Below are positions 16,656 to 26,086 of a DNA stretch of 64,000 bases, piece after piece (within the stretch, counting starts at the first letter, position 1; each line of letters starts with the position of its first letter). The notes under the pieces were generated by a model that saw only the letters and a program-made list of their open reading frames with translations, was not told the origin of the DNA and did not search any database. The position numbers were made by a program, and so were the translations under genes. This DNA comes from FEN-1350 sp964643355 (GTDB lineage Bacteria; Planctomycetota; Phycisphaerae; Sedimentisphaerales; Anaerohalosphaeraceae), in NCBI GenBank assembly GCA_964643355.1, contig CAZXPW010000024.1:1-64000 (forward strand). The letters run 5' to 3'.

Positions 16656-18314
16656 TTATTTGACAAACTGGGCGGCAAAATATTTTGCGGTCAGTTCTTC
16701 GCCGGTAGCACGACGGATCATTTCGTTCCAGGGATAGATCATCCCGGGCTCGAAAACGGAAGCGCGAAGAATCCGGCCGACTGCCGGCTGATCCACGAAG
16801 CCGGAGAGGACTTTTTCGGCCGCCATTTTGTTGTAGAGCTGCGAAGCCAGAAGCTCACCCAGCAAATAATTGTAGTAGTAGCAAGGCGAGGTAGCGATAT
16901 GAATTTTGGCGGCCCAGTCCGGCTGATCGCGACCTTCGGGGATATTCTGGAACTGATACTTTTTCTTGATCTGCCACCAGAGGGCATTCAGGTTCTGGTC
17001 GGGATCGGCGTAGAGCCGTTTTTCGAATTCGTACATGACCATGGCCCAGCGAGCAAAGACCAGTTGTTTGTACCGGAGCATCTTTTCGGAATCGCGGGCA
17101 ATCTTTTGGGCCTGGTCGTCGGTCAACTGGAGCATGACCTTCATCCAGTCGGGATTGACACTGAGGCGGCCAAAGAACATGGCAATGGCCTCGGTGGTGA
17201 AAATATGCGCCTGATTGCGCAGCAGGAAGGGAACCTGCGGAGAATTATAATACGAATAAACGCCATGTCCAAGCTCGTGTAGCGTGGTTTCCATCCATCG
17301 CTCGTTATCCTTGAGATTCAAAACGATCCGCACATCGCCGAGGCGGTCGATGTCGGTGCAGAAGGCGTGGGGGTTTTTGCCCGGCCGTTCGTACAGATCG
17401 CTTCGGCGGAGGATCTCTTCGACGGGAAGACCGATCCCGGCATAGAATTTGGCGGCCAGCGCAATCAGATCCTTGCCCTGATAATAGGAGTCAAAATCCA
17501 CATCGAGGACCGACGGGACTTCCTGAAAGAAGGGGTCGTGGTAATGCCAGGGTTGAATCTGATCGGATGAGACGGAATATTTTTGGGCGAGGGTTTTGTC
17601 GAGTTCGGCCTTGAGGGCGGCGAAGGGTTTGTCGGTCAGGTTGGCCAGATCGGCAAAGATCGCGTCGACCTGAGGGACGGTCTGTTCGGTCACTTCCAGA
17701 GACAGGGTGTGGAAATTTTCAAAGCCGAGCTGTCCGGCGGCCTGGTTACGGAGCTTGACGAGAACCAAAATGTCCTGCGCGACCGCGGCTCCCACCTGCT
17801 GAGAGGCCTCCCACGCCTGGCGGCGAAGGTCGCTGTCGGTCAGATCCTTGAGCAGATCCTTGATCTCATTGGAGGTAACCTCCCGGCCCTGATAGATCCC
17901 TCGGAAGGTGTTGAATTCTTCTTCGACTTTCGCGCCCTGCTGGACGATTTGTTTGAGGAGCTCGGGGGCGATCTGATTGGGGAGATAACTCAAATACAGG
18001 ATTTCCAGTTGACGAACCAGAAGAGGATCTTTGATCTTGCCGGCCTGCTTCCAGGTTTTGAGGGCGGAAAATTCCTCACGATTGCCGTAAATGGTGCGGA
18101 TTTGAAGATCCAGGTCGGCGGATTTTTGGAAATCTTCGGTCTTGCCGGACAGCGCGGCATTCCACGCGGCCAGATTGTACTCCCTGAAGAGGGGCTCGAC
18201 TTTCTGAACATGTCGATCAAGAAAATCACGAAAGGCCTTTTCGGGGTCCGTTGTTTGTCCCGTAACCATGGATACGCTCCAAAGAAAACCCGCAATGCAA
18301 CCCAGCAGTTTCAT
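16656..18314 (-). CDS. Secreted M2-family peptidyl-dipeptidase (ACE-like metallopeptidase)
   Basis: The 552-residue protein has a signal peptide (to about residue 19) and a mainly helical gluzincin fold. The zinc motif TTLHELGHGVYS lies near residues 345-356, with the third ligand glutamate in FTTEAIAMFFGRL about 25 residues later. These match family M2 (angiotensin-converting enzyme type), which removes C-terminal dipeptides. A good Shine-Dalgarno (AAAGGGAGAAT) precedes the ATG. Upstream 18315-18407 holds no gene. Co-transcription with the OPT transporter is likely. Confidence 0.9.
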   Translation of the reverse strand: MKLLGCIAGFLWSVSMVTGQTTDPEKAFRDFLDRHVQKVEPLFREYNLAAWNAALSGKTEDFQKSADLDLQIRTIYGNREEFSALKTWKQAGKIKDPLLVRQLEILYLSYLPNQIAPELLKQIVQQGAKVEEEFNTFRGIYQGREVTSNEIKDLLKDLTDSDLRRQAWEASQQVGAAVAQDILVLVKLRNQAAGQLGFENFHTLSLEVTEQTVPQVDAIFADLANLTDKPFAALKAELDKTLAQKYSVSSDQIQPWHYHDPFFQEVPSVLDVDFDSYYQGKDLIALAAKFYAGIGLPVEEILRRSDLYERPGKNPHAFCTDIDRLGDVRIVLNLKDNERWMETTLHELGHGVYSYYNSPQVPFLLRNQAHIFTTEAIAMFFGRLSVNPDWMKVMLQLTDDQAQKIARDSEKMLRYKQLVFARWAMVMYEFEKRLYADPDQNLNALWWQIKKKYQFQNIPEGRDQPDWAAKIHIATSPCYYYNYLLGELLASQLYNKMAAEKVLSGFVDQPAVGRILRASVFEPGMIYPWNEMIRRATGEELTAKYFAAQFVK

Positions 18315-18407
18315 ATTCTCCCTTTCAACTTGAACGCCGACTCGGCACTGTTATACCAGAATTGTCGGATTTGTCCATGAGTTTGGATCATTTTCCAGAG
18401 GGAGATC

Positions 18408-18436
18408 TTGTAGCCGTCACCGGTCGGGATTATAAT
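18408..18436 (+). promoter_or_regulatory. Sigma-70 promoter of the GH78 gene
   Basis: TTGTAG (18408-18413), a 17-base spacer and a consensus TATAAT (18431-18436) lie 36 bases before the rhamnosidase ATG, which has the ribosome site GGAAAGGATGACTC. Confidence 0.6.
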
Positions 18437-18471
18437 CGAGAACCGTTTGTCCCACTTGGAAAGGATGACTC

Positions 18472-21252
18472 ATGCAAAACCGAAGGATCGAGATCGTTGT
18501 CCTGCTGGCAGGACTGTATGTCAGCGGATGTTCGTTGTGGCCAACCGAGACGGGAAGCGAACTTTCATCGCCGGTCGGCGTTTCGGTTCTTCGAGTCGGG
18601 ACCCTCCAATGTGAATCTCTGACGGACCCGGAAGGGATCGACACGGCACAACCTCGGCTGGGGTGGATTCTTCAATCCGACAGCCGGGCCCAATTCCAGA
18701 AGTCGTTTCAGATTCTCGTAGCCAGCCGGGCCGAATTGCTGGCGGCAGGAAAGGGCGATCTGTGGGACAGCGGCAAGGTGGATTCGGATCAGACTCTCTA
18801 TATTCCGTATTCGGGGAAAAAACTGCCTTCCTATCAGCGTTGTTTCTGGAAGGTTCGGGTGTGGGATCAGAACGATCAAGTTTCGGCCTGGAGCCCGATT
18901 GCCAAATGGTCCATGGGGATTCTCGATGCGGCTCAATGGAAGGGACAATGGCTGTCCTATACGAAACCTCGCACGCCGACTTCGGACGATCAGGCACTGG
19001 GGATCTGGCAACAGGAAGCGCCGTCTCCGGTTTTCCGCAAGTCATTTACGGTCGATGGGCCGATACAGTCAGCGATGTTGTATATCTGCGGGCTTGGATA
19101 TCATGAGGTTCATCTGAACGGAAAGAAGGTGGGCGACCGCCACCTCGATCCGGCTTTTACACGATACGACAAGAGTTGTCTGTATGTCACGCACAATGTG
19201 ACCGGACAGATCCAGACGGGCCAGAATGCCATCGGCGTGATGCTGGGAAACGGGTGGTACAATGTTCACACTCCGTGCGAATGGAACTTTGAGAAGGCCC
19301 CGTGGCGGGATCGGCCGACGGTCAAGGCACAGCTTCGCCTGGTCTATGCCGACGGGAGGGAGCAAATCCTGGCAACGGATGATTCCTGGCGGGCCAATAC
19401 CGGGCCGGTGATCCTGGACGGGATTCGGCAAGGTGAGTTTTACGACGCACGGCTGGAAACGGCCGGGTGGGACACCGCAAGTTTCGACGATTCGGCCTGG
19501 GGCAAACCGGAGATTGTCGCCGGTCCCAAGGGCAAGCTGCGGGCGATGATGATGCCGCCGATTCGCATCACACAAACGATCAAACCAACGACGGTCAGCG
19601 AGCCATCGCCGGGGGTGTTTGTGTTCGATATCGGGCAGAACCTGGCGGGATTTGCGAGGTTGACGGTTTCGGGCGCCAAGGGCACACGAATCGTGCTCCG
19701 ATACAGCGAACGGCTGGATGAGAAGGGAAACATTCAGCGGAAGGAAATCGACATGTTCCGCAAGGGAGCCCCCTTTCAGACGGATGTGTATGTGCTCAAA
19801 GGCGAAGGTACCGAAGTCTGGCAGCCCCGTTTTGTCTATCACGGTTTCCGCTATGTGGAGATGACAGGATTTCCCGGCAAGCCCAGACTGGACAACCTTC
19901 TGGCCTGCGTGGTACACACCGACTTTGCGGCGGCTGGGTCATTTGAGTGTTCCAATCCCTTGTTGAACAAGATTCAGACGCTGACCCAATGGTCCTATCG
20001 GAGTAATTTCCATGGGTATCCGACGGATTGTCCGCAACGGGAAAAGAACGGCTGGACGGGCGATGCCCACCTGGCGGCCGAACAGGCGATGTTCAACTGG
20101 CACAACGCCGCCTCCTATGCCAAGTGGATGATGGATTTCCAAGACGAACAGCGACAGACGGGTGAGTTGCCCGGGATCGTGCCGACGAGCGGCTGGGGTT
20201 ATGCGTGGGGCAACGGTCCGGCGTGGGACAGCGCATATCTACTGATCCCCTGGTATCTGTATCTCTATCAGGGGGATCCGCGACCTTTGCAAATCCATTA
20301 TGAGAATCACAAACGGTATGTGGATTACCTGACCAGCAAGGCCAAGGATTCGATCGTGTCCATCGGATTGGGCGACTGGGTCCCGGCCAAGACGACCACG
20401 CCGGAGGCAATAACATCGACGGGGTATTATTATATTGACACCCTGATTACGGCCAATACGGCCCAGATGCTGGGACGAGTCGAAGAAGCCAAACACTATT
20501 TCGAGCAGGCCAAGGCGATCAAAGCGGCGTTTAACAAGACCTTCTACAAGGGCGACGGGATCTACGACAAGGGCAGCCAGACGGCACTGAGTTGTGCCCT
20601 GTTCCAAGGGTTGGCCGATGCGGAAGAGATGGACAAGATCACCGAGGAACTGGTTCGGAACATCGAATCGCAGGATTATCATATCGATACCGGAATACTC
20701 GGCGCCAAGTACATTTTCAACGCCCTTGCCAACAACGGCCGGATCGATGTGGCGTATCGAATGGCCACGCAGACCACGGCACCCAGTTATGGCAACTGGA
20801 TCGAAAAGGGCGCCACAACGCTGTGGGAGGACTGGCCGGGGGCTTCGTCGCTGAATCATATCATGTTCGGGGATATCTCGGCCTGGTTCTACAAATACCT
20901 GGCGGGGATCCAGATCGATCCGGATGCGCCGGGATTTGCGCACTTCCTTATCGAGCCGCAACCGGTCGGAGATTTGACCTGGGTCAAGGCCCACACCGAC
21001 ACCGTACGGGGGCGAATCGAATCCAGTTGGAAGATCGAGGGGGATAGGTTCATTCTGAAGGTTACTGTGCCAGTGAACACCACCGCGACGATCTTCATTC
21101 CGACCCGTGAACCGAAAACCGTATCCGAATCCGGCAAAGCCATTCACCGGGCGGCGGGATTGCGTCAGGTTGGGTTGTCGCGGCAACAACTGGTCATTGA
21201 CGCCGGCAGCGGACAATATGAATTTGTGGCCAAGGCGCTGAAGGATATCTGA
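18472..21252 (+). CDS. Lipoprotein alpha-L-rhamnosidase, GH78
   Basis: The 926-residue product starts with a lipoprotein signal whose lipobox YVSGC gives the acylated cysteine near residue 20. Two N-terminal beta domains of GH78 follow: a fibronectin-like part with the LRLG-type start and QPRLGWIL, then an alpha-L-rhamnosidase N domain with GLGYHEVHLNGKKVGD and VMLGNGWYN. The (alpha/alpha)6 catalytic domain has the general acid glutamate in DCPQREKNGWTGD (near 522) and the second catalytic glutamate in TLWEDWPG (near 786). It would release L-rhamnose from glycans at the cell envelope and feed the isomerase and aldolase genes downstream on the same strand. Confidence 0.94.
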   Translation: MQNRRIEIVVLLAGLYVSGCSLWPTETGSELSSPVGVSVLRVGTLQCESLTDPEGIDTAQPRLGWILQSDSRAQFQKSFQILVASRAELLAAGKGDLWDSGKVDSDQTLYIPYSGKKLPSYQRCFWKVRVWDQNDQVSAWSPIAKWSMGILDAAQWKGQWLSYTKPRTPTSDDQALGIWQQEAPSPVFRKSFTVDGPIQSAMLYICGLGYHEVHLNGKKVGDRHLDPAFTRYDKSCLYVTHNVTGQIQTGQNAIGVMLGNGWYNVHTPCEWNFEKAPWRDRPTVKAQLRLVYADGREQILATDDSWRANTGPVILDGIRQGEFYDARLETAGWDTASFDDSAWGKPEIVAGPKGKLRAMMMPPIRITQTIKPTTVSEPSPGVFVFDIGQNLAGFARLTVSGAKGTRIVLRYSERLDEKGNIQRKEIDMFRKGAPFQTDVYVLKGEGTEVWQPRFVYHGFRYVEMTGFPGKPRLDNLLACVVHTDFAAAGSFECSNPLLNKIQTLTQWSYRSNFHGYPTDCPQREKNGWTGDAHLAAEQAMFNWHNAASYAKWMMDFQDEQRQTGELPGIVPTSGWGYAWGNGPAWDSAYLLIPWYLYLYQGDPRPLQIHYENHKRYVDYLTSKAKDSIVSIGLGDWVPAKTTTPEAITSTGYYYIDTLITANTAQMLGRVEEAKHYFEQAKAIKAAFNKTFYKGDGIYDKGSQTALSCALFQGLADAEEMDKITEELVRNIESQDYHIDTGILGAKYIFNALANNGRIDVAYRMATQTTAPSYGNWIEKGATTLWEDWPGASSLNHIMFGDISAWFYKYLAGIQIDPDAPGFAHFLIEPQPVGDLTWVKAHTDTVRGRIESSWKIEGDRFILKVTVPVNTTATIFIPTREPKTVSESGKAIHRAAGLRQVGLSRQQLVIDAGSGQYEFVAKALKDI

Positions 21253-21344
21253 GGAAAGAATCGGAAAAAGTTTTGAACAAAATCGCCCAGGATCGACCGA
21301 TATATAGTATGCTTTACATGAGAATCCGTCTCGACCACGGCAGA

Positions 21345-21368
21345 GGCGGTTCCGCCCGCAATCGGGCG
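21345..21368 (+). other. Two mutually exclusive small hairpins in the 5' leader of the 29-residue peptide
   Basis: GGCGG (21345-21349) can pair with CCGCC (21352-21356), while CGCCCG (21353-21358) pairs perfectly with CGGGCG (21363-21368). The second is clearly the more stable. A possible -10 (TATAGT) lies at 21303-21308 without a good -35. A leader structure is supported, but switching is speculative. Confidence 0.35.
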
Positions 21369-21401
21369 TACGGAAAAACGAATTGAAGAAAGGATAGTAC
21401 A

Positions 21402-21491
21402 ATGTGCAGGACCTGCGGATGCAAGCCGGCGATCAAGAAGGCCAAAAAGAAAACCGTCAAGAAAGCGGCCAAGAAGAAATCTAAAAAGTAA
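21402..21491 (+). CDS. 29-residue peptide with MCxxCGC metal-site start and Lys-rich tail
   Basis: ATG 21402 has a clear ribosome site (AAAGGATAGTACA) and encodes 29 residues. The peptide begins MCRTCGC, continues KPAIKKAKKK and ends in a lysine/alanine run, 15 lysines in all. The N-terminus matches the CxxCGC high-affinity nickel site at the start of HypB; the tail resembles histone H1-like basic tails that bind nucleic acid. No HypB domain follows. It lies between the GH78 gene and the PHP gene, with its own leader hairpin and a 15-bp inverted repeat downstream, so it may be an independent transcript. Function is unknown; a metal-responsive nucleic-acid-binding peptide is one hypothesis. 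It is too short for normal gene finders. Confidence 0.65.
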   Translation: MCRTCGCKPAIKKAKKKTVKKAAKKKSKK

Positions 21492-21518
21492 GATCGCTGT
21501 CCATTGAAACACAAAACG

Positions 21519-21582
21519 ATCGGCCCCGAATCCGATAAGCCAGGCGCGGCAAAAACCAGAGCCGGCTGGATTTGGGGCCGAT
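21519..21582. repeat. 15-bp inverted repeat (one mismatch) after the small peptide gene
   Basis: ATCGGCCCCGAATCC (21519-21533) pairs with GGATTTGGGGCCGAT (21568-21582), 14 of 15 positions matching, around a 34-base loop. There is no U-run after it, so a classic terminator is not clear. The rest of 21583-21734 shows no gene. Confidence 0.6.
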
Positions 21583-21734
21583 TGCGTTATACTCCGTCCG
21601 TTTCAGTTTGTCCCACTGGTAATTCCCCCAGTTTTTCATAACCGAACGCAACCGAACATTGCATCCGGCCAGTCCCTGCGGTATTATTTTAGCCACAATC
21701 TTCAAGATGAATCTCCCTAATCGGAGTATTTGGG

Positions 21735-23069
21735 ATGCTGGAACTGGAACAACGACTGGACGATTTTGACGCTGCTCGACGACGGCAGGCGCTGAATGAA
21801 CTGGCGGGAATGATACGGGCCGGTTCGATTGCCACCGAGCCGACAACGAACAGGATCAATCTGCATGCGCACACCTTCTTTTCGTACAATAGCTATGGCT
21901 ATTCGCCCAGCCGGTTTGCCTGGCTAGCCAAACGCACGGGACTTGCCTTGGCGGGGATTGTGGACTTCGATGTCCTCGACGGGGTGGATGAGTTCATCGA
22001 CGCATCTGCGATCCTGGACCTGAAGGGTTGCGGGGGGATGGAGACCCGGGTCTTCGTGCCGGAGTTTGCGGATAAGGTGATGAACAGTCCCGGCGAGCCG
22101 GGGATTTCGTACCACATGGGAGTGGGATTTCCAACGGGCAAGCTGACGGGAAAGAACAAGATCTTTCAGAAGGGCTTGCGGGATACGGCTCAGCAGCGAA
22201 ATCGGGAATTGACTGCCCGGGTGAATGCGTACTTGAAACCGGTCGAGCTGAATTACGATCGGGATGTCCTGCCGCTGACGCCGGCAGGTAATGCCACCGA
22301 GCGGCATATTTGCCTGGCGTATGCCCGTAAGGCGGTCACCGTCTTCGGAGAAAGCGACTCGCTGGCGCGATATTGGTCCGACAAGCTCGGCGTGGACGCA
22401 GCCAAGCTTGGATTGCCGGAAGGGAAGGATCTGCTCAATACCCTCCGCAACAAAACCATGAAGCGCGGCGGGCCGGGCTATGTTCAGCCGGATGCGGGGG
22501 CGTTTCCGAAGATGGCCGAGACCAACCAGTTCGTGCTGGCAGCCGGCGGAATACCGACGATGACCTGGCTGAACGGCGTCAGCGACGGCGAGAAGGAAAT
22601 CCGCCGGTTGATCCAGGTCGCGATGGACTGCGGGGTTGTGGCGATCAATATCATCCCCGACCGAAATTTCACGGCCGGCAAGAAAGACGATCTTCTGGCC
22701 AATCTGCAGGAAGTCATTGCGATTGCCTGCGAGTTGGAACTGCCGATCGTGGTCGGCACAGAGATGAACAGCCCCGGCCAGCGATTTGTCGATCAATTTG
22801 AGACGGCAGAGCTTTCGCCGTTTGTGCCGGCGTTCCTCAAAGGAGCCCGGATCGTCTATGCGCACAGCGTTCTGCAGCGATTGGGCAAGAAAGGGTATTG
22901 CAGTACCTGGGCGGGAAAGCAATTCGGAAGTATTACCGAGAAAAACCAATTCTTCGAAGAAGCCGGAAAACGGCTGTCACCTTCGATTGAAATCCGACTG
23001 GCCGATGGCCTCAAGCAAACCAAACCGGAGAAGATCCTCCAACAGATCGAACAGGCAGGGACGCTATGA
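21735..23069 (+). CDS. PHP-domain protein of the rhamnose cluster
   Basis: The 444-residue protein has a PHP (polymerase and histidinol phosphatase) metal-hydrolase signature: motif I NLHAHTFFSYNSYG near residues 43-55, then GIVDFDVLDGVDEF, METRVFVPE, and a late YAHSVLQ. In motif II the canonical DHD is DFD, so one metal ligand appears altered. A glutamate in GTEMNSPGQ could also contribute. It overlaps the next gene by ATGA and is the first of a tight run with rhamnose isomerase. A phosphoesterase or lyase acting on a sugar intermediate is plausible; the substrate is not known to me. Confidence 0.75.
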   Translation: MLELEQRLDDFDAARRRQALNELAGMIRAGSIATEPTTNRINLHAHTFFSYNSYGYSPSRFAWLAKRTGLALAGIVDFDVLDGVDEFIDASAILDLKGCGGMETRVFVPEFADKVMNSPGEPGISYHMGVGFPTGKLTGKNKIFQKGLRDTAQQRNRELTARVNAYLKPVELNYDRDVLPLTPAGNATERHICLAYARKAVTVFGESDSLARYWSDKLGVDAAKLGLPEGKDLLNTLRNKTMKRGGPGYVQPDAGAFPKMAETNQFVLAAGGIPTMTWLNGVSDGEKEIRRLIQVAMDCGVVAINIIPDRNFTAGKKDDLLANLQEVIAIACELELPIVVGTEMNSPGQRFVDQFETAELSPFVPAFLKGARIVYAHSVLQRLGKKGYCSTWAGKQFGSITEKNQFFEEAGKRLSPSIEIRLADGLKQTKPEKILQQIEQAGTL

Positions 23070-24736
23070 CATCGTATTCGATCCCGAAAACTCAATGGGC
23101 CGTTCAACTGACCGGCCCGGATGAGCTGCGTCTGAACACAAACAAGCCCGTCCATCGGCCGGGGCCGTATCAGATCCTCGGGCAGGTGGAAGCGGTGGGT
23201 TTGTGTTTTTCGGATCTCAAATTGCTCAAGCAGTTCTCCAAGCACGCACGCAAGGAGCGGATCGGCAGCAGCATCGATCCGGCAATCCTCAAGGAGATCC
23301 CCAGCTATGTGCCCGACGAGATGCCAACGGTTCCCGGCCACGAGACCACGGTCCGGATTGTGGCGATCGGCGATCAGGTTAAAGGTGTGCGGGTGGGAGC
23401 GCGATACCTTGTGGAAACCGATTATCGATGGCTACCGACGACGAATTCCAACGCCTCATTCGGATACAACTTCGAGGGAGGATTGCAGCAGTATGTACTG
23501 ATGGATCAGCGCGTGATCACTTCGCCGGAGGGCGAAGTGTTTTTGTTGCCGGCATCGGAAAAACTCAGCGCTTCGGCGGTGGCTCTGGTCGAACCGTGGG
23601 CCTGCGTCGAGGAGGCATATGCCGTCCACGAACGAACCACGCTCAAGTCGGGCGGAAAGATGCTGGTGGCGTCCGATGATCCGATGGACAACAAACTTTT
23701 CACGGCCTTCATCGGGCGATTCGGATCCCCCGCCCAGATTACGATGGTCGGCCGCCAATCCATCGCAATGAACTCCATCCCCGTAGTTCCGGCCAATTCC
23801 GTTGCCGAATTGCCGGACGCCGGATTCGATGATGTGATCTATTTCGGAAACAATCCCGCCACAGCGGAGTCCTTGTTTGGCAAAATCGCGGCCAACGGAT
23901 TGATCCTCTTCGTACAGGGTGGCAAACGATTCGGCAGGCCGATTACCACAACCGTCGGACGATTTCACTATGGCAATATCCGTATGGTCGGCACCGCAGG
24001 TCATGACCCATCGGAAGCTATGGCTATCCCCCCTACCGGTGAGATTCGAGCCGGAGACAAGATCCATGTCATCGGGGCGGCAGGACCGATGGGCGTAATG
24101 CATGTGATCCGGGATCTGTGTCAGGGCGTCGAAGGGGTCGAGGTGTATGCAGCCGATATGGACGATCATCGACTGGGACTTCTCAATCGGATCGCCGAAC
24201 CGATGGCCCGCGACCGGGGGATCGGCTATCATCCGTATAATCCGGGGCGGGAAAAGCCGTCGGTATCGTTTAATTATACGGCTTTGATGGCTCCGGTACC
24301 CAAGCTGGTCGATCAGGCGATCGGCGATTCGGCGGCGCATGCGATCATCAACATCTTTGCGGGAATTCCCGCATCGGTCTCGGCGCCGATTGATCTGGAT
24401 ACATATATCACCAAGCAATTGTACTTCATCGGGACCAGCGGTTCGGTTCTGGAAGACATGAAGGTCGTATTGGCCAAGGTGGAGATGGGGCGGCTGGATA
24501 CGGACCTGTCAGTGGCGGCGATCAGCGGGATGGCCGGAGCGGTGGACGGTATTCGGGCGGTCGAAAAGGCGCAAATTCCGGGAAAGATTCTCGTGTATCC
24601 GGCCTGCGAAACCTTGCCGCTGACGCCGCTGGATCAACTGCCCAAGGTTTTGCCGACGGTTGCGGCCAAGCTGGACGACGGCCTGTGGAATCTCAGGGCC
24701 GAACAAGCGCTGTTGGCCCACTTCGACATACAATAA
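23066..24736 (+). CDS. Zinc-type medium-chain dehydrogenase with two Rossmann-like regions
   Basis: The 556-residue protein begins like a medium-chain zinc alcohol or polyol dehydrogenase: GLCFSDLKLLKQ carries the catalytic Cys/Asp, and VPGHETTVRI the GHE motif (near 93). The four-cysteine structural zinc loop is absent. It is some 200 residues longer than the family norm: one nucleotide-binding-like segment (about 205-300) is followed by a second, GDKIHVIGAAGPMGVMHV (about 335-355), with AADMDDHRLGLL after it. Duplication or insertion of a Rossmann half is the simplest reading. It overlaps the PHP gene by 4 bases and precedes rhamnose isomerase. It probably oxidises or reduces a rhamnose-derived polyol or aldehyde; the substrate is unknown. 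Confidence 0.72.
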   Translation: MTSYSIPKTQWAVQLTGPDELRLNTNKPVHRPGPYQILGQVEAVGLCFSDLKLLKQFSKHARKERIGSSIDPAILKEIPSYVPDEMPTVPGHETTVRIVAIGDQVKGVRVGARYLVETDYRWLPTTNSNASFGYNFEGGLQQYVLMDQRVITSPEGEVFLLPASEKLSASAVALVEPWACVEEAYAVHERTTLKSGGKMLVASDDPMDNKLFTAFIGRFGSPAQITMVGRQSIAMNSIPVVPANSVAELPDAGFDDVIYFGNNPATAESLFGKIAANGLILFVQGGKRFGRPITTTVGRFHYGNIRMVGTAGHDPSEAMAIPPTGEIRAGDKIHVIGAAGPMGVMHVIRDLCQGVEGVEVYAADMDDHRLGLLNRIAEPMARDRGIGYHPYNPGREKPSVSFNYTALMAPVPKLVDQAIGDSAAHAIINIFAGIPASVSAPIDLDTYITKQLYFIGTSGSVLEDMKVVLAKVEMGRLDTDLSVAAISGMAGAVDGIRAVEKAQIPGKILVYPACETLPLTPLDQLPKVLPTVAAKLDDGLWNLRAEQALLAHFDIQ

Positions 24737-24792
24737 TGGAACGGGCGCAGACTGAGCGTCTTTGCAAATGAAATCCCAAACAAGGATTGACC

Positions 24793-26055
24793 ATGGCAAC
24801 GAGTAACGCGATCGATCAAGCGTATCAACTGGCCAGGGACTCCTATGCCAAACTCGGCGTGGACACCGACAAGGCGATGGAAACCCTCAAGACAATCCCG
24901 ATCTCGCTGCACTGCTGGCAAGGGGACGATGTCGGCGGATTTGAACACGCCGGACAGCTTGACGGGGGTCTTGCGGTAACCGGAAACTATCCGGGCAAGG
25001 CGCGGACGGCCGACGAACTGCGGGCCGACGCGAATGAGGCCTACCGATTGATCCCCGGGAAACACCGATTCGCTCTTCACGCGATCTATGCCGAGTTCGA
25101 CGGCAAGAAAATTGATCGCAATGAAGTCGGACCCGAACATTTTGCCCGCTGGATCGACTGGGCCAAGGAACGCAAGCTGGGGCTGGATTTCAACCCGACC
25201 TTCTTCTCGCACCCGAAAGCCGCCTCGGGATTTACTCTGTCGCACCGCGATGAGGGCATTCGCAAGTTCTGGGTCGAGCACGGAATCGCCTGCCGCAGGA
25301 TCGGAGCGGCCATGGGCAAAGCCCTCGGCAGTCCGGCGGTAACGAATGTCTGGATTCCCGACGGGTATAAGGATATCCCCGTGGATCGCAAGACGCCGCG
25401 GGAGAATCTCAAGCGGTCGCTGGACGAAATATTCGCGTCGAAGATCGACACGAAGTACAATCTCGACGCCGTCGAGGGTAAACTCTTCGGCATCGGTCAG
25501 GAAAGTTACACGGTTGGATCGCACGAGTTTTATCTGGGCTATGCGGCGACAAAAGGGATTCTGGTTTGTCTGGACGCGGGGCACTATCATCCCACGGAGG
25601 AGATGAGCGACAAGATCAGTTCGGTGTTGACCTTTGTGCCGGAGATTCTGCTGCATGTCTCCCGGCCGGTGCGGTGGGACAGCGACCATGTGGTGATTCT
25701 GTCGGAGGAACTCAAGGCGATCGCACAGGAGATCATCCGCGGAGGGTATCAGAAGCGCGTGCATATCGGGCTGGACTTTTTCGACGCCAGCATCAATCGC
25801 ATCGCGGCGTGGGTCATCGGCACGCGGTGCATGATCAAGGCGCTGTTGCTGGCGCTGCTGGAACCGATCGACGACCTGCGAAAGGCCGAGGCCGAAGGAA
25901 ATCTGACGCGACGGCTGGCCCTGCTGGAAGAACTCAAGACGATGCCGGCGGGAGCCGTATGGGATTTCTACTGCCACATTAGCGGTGTTCCGGTCGGGAT
26001 GGCTTGGCTGGACGAGGTGGTTCGTTATGAACGGCAGGTTTTGAGCAAACGATAA
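24793..26055 (+). CDS. rhaA: L-rhamnose isomerase
   Basis: From ATG 24793 (Shine-Dalgarno AAGGA; the TTG at 24787 is less likely) the product has 420 residues, the usual length. It contains the family segment ISLHCWQGDDVGGFE (near 35-50), LGLDFNPTFFSHPKAASGFTLSH, VLDAGHYHPTE-like CLDAGHYHPTEEMSDK, and RPVRWDSDHVV. These hold the metal and substrate residues of the xylose-isomerase-like barrel. It converts L-rhamnose to L-rhamnulose in the cytoplasm. It stands in an operon with a PHP protein, a dehydrogenase, an NCS1-like permease and the aldolase/dehydrogenase fusion. Confidence 0.96.
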   Translation: MATSNAIDQAYQLARDSYAKLGVDTDKAMETLKTIPISLHCWQGDDVGGFEHAGQLDGGLAVTGNYPGKARTADELRADANEAYRLIPGKHRFALHAIYAEFDGKKIDRNEVGPEHFARWIDWAKERKLGLDFNPTFFSHPKAASGFTLSHRDEGIRKFWVEHGIACRRIGAAMGKALGSPAVTNVWIPDGYKDIPVDRKTPRENLKRSLDEIFASKIDTKYNLDAVEGKLFGIGQESYTVGSHEFYLGYAATKGILVCLDAGHYHPTEEMSDKISSVLTFVPEILLHVSRPVRWDSDHVVILSEELKAIAQEIIRGGYQKRVHIGLDFFDASINRIAAWVIGTRCMIKALLLALLEPIDDLRKAEAEGNLTRRLALLEELKTMPAGAVWDFYCHISGVPVGMAWLDEVVRYERQVLSKR

Positions 26056-26086
26056 TTCGGCGATTTGACTTGAAAGGATTCGACGG

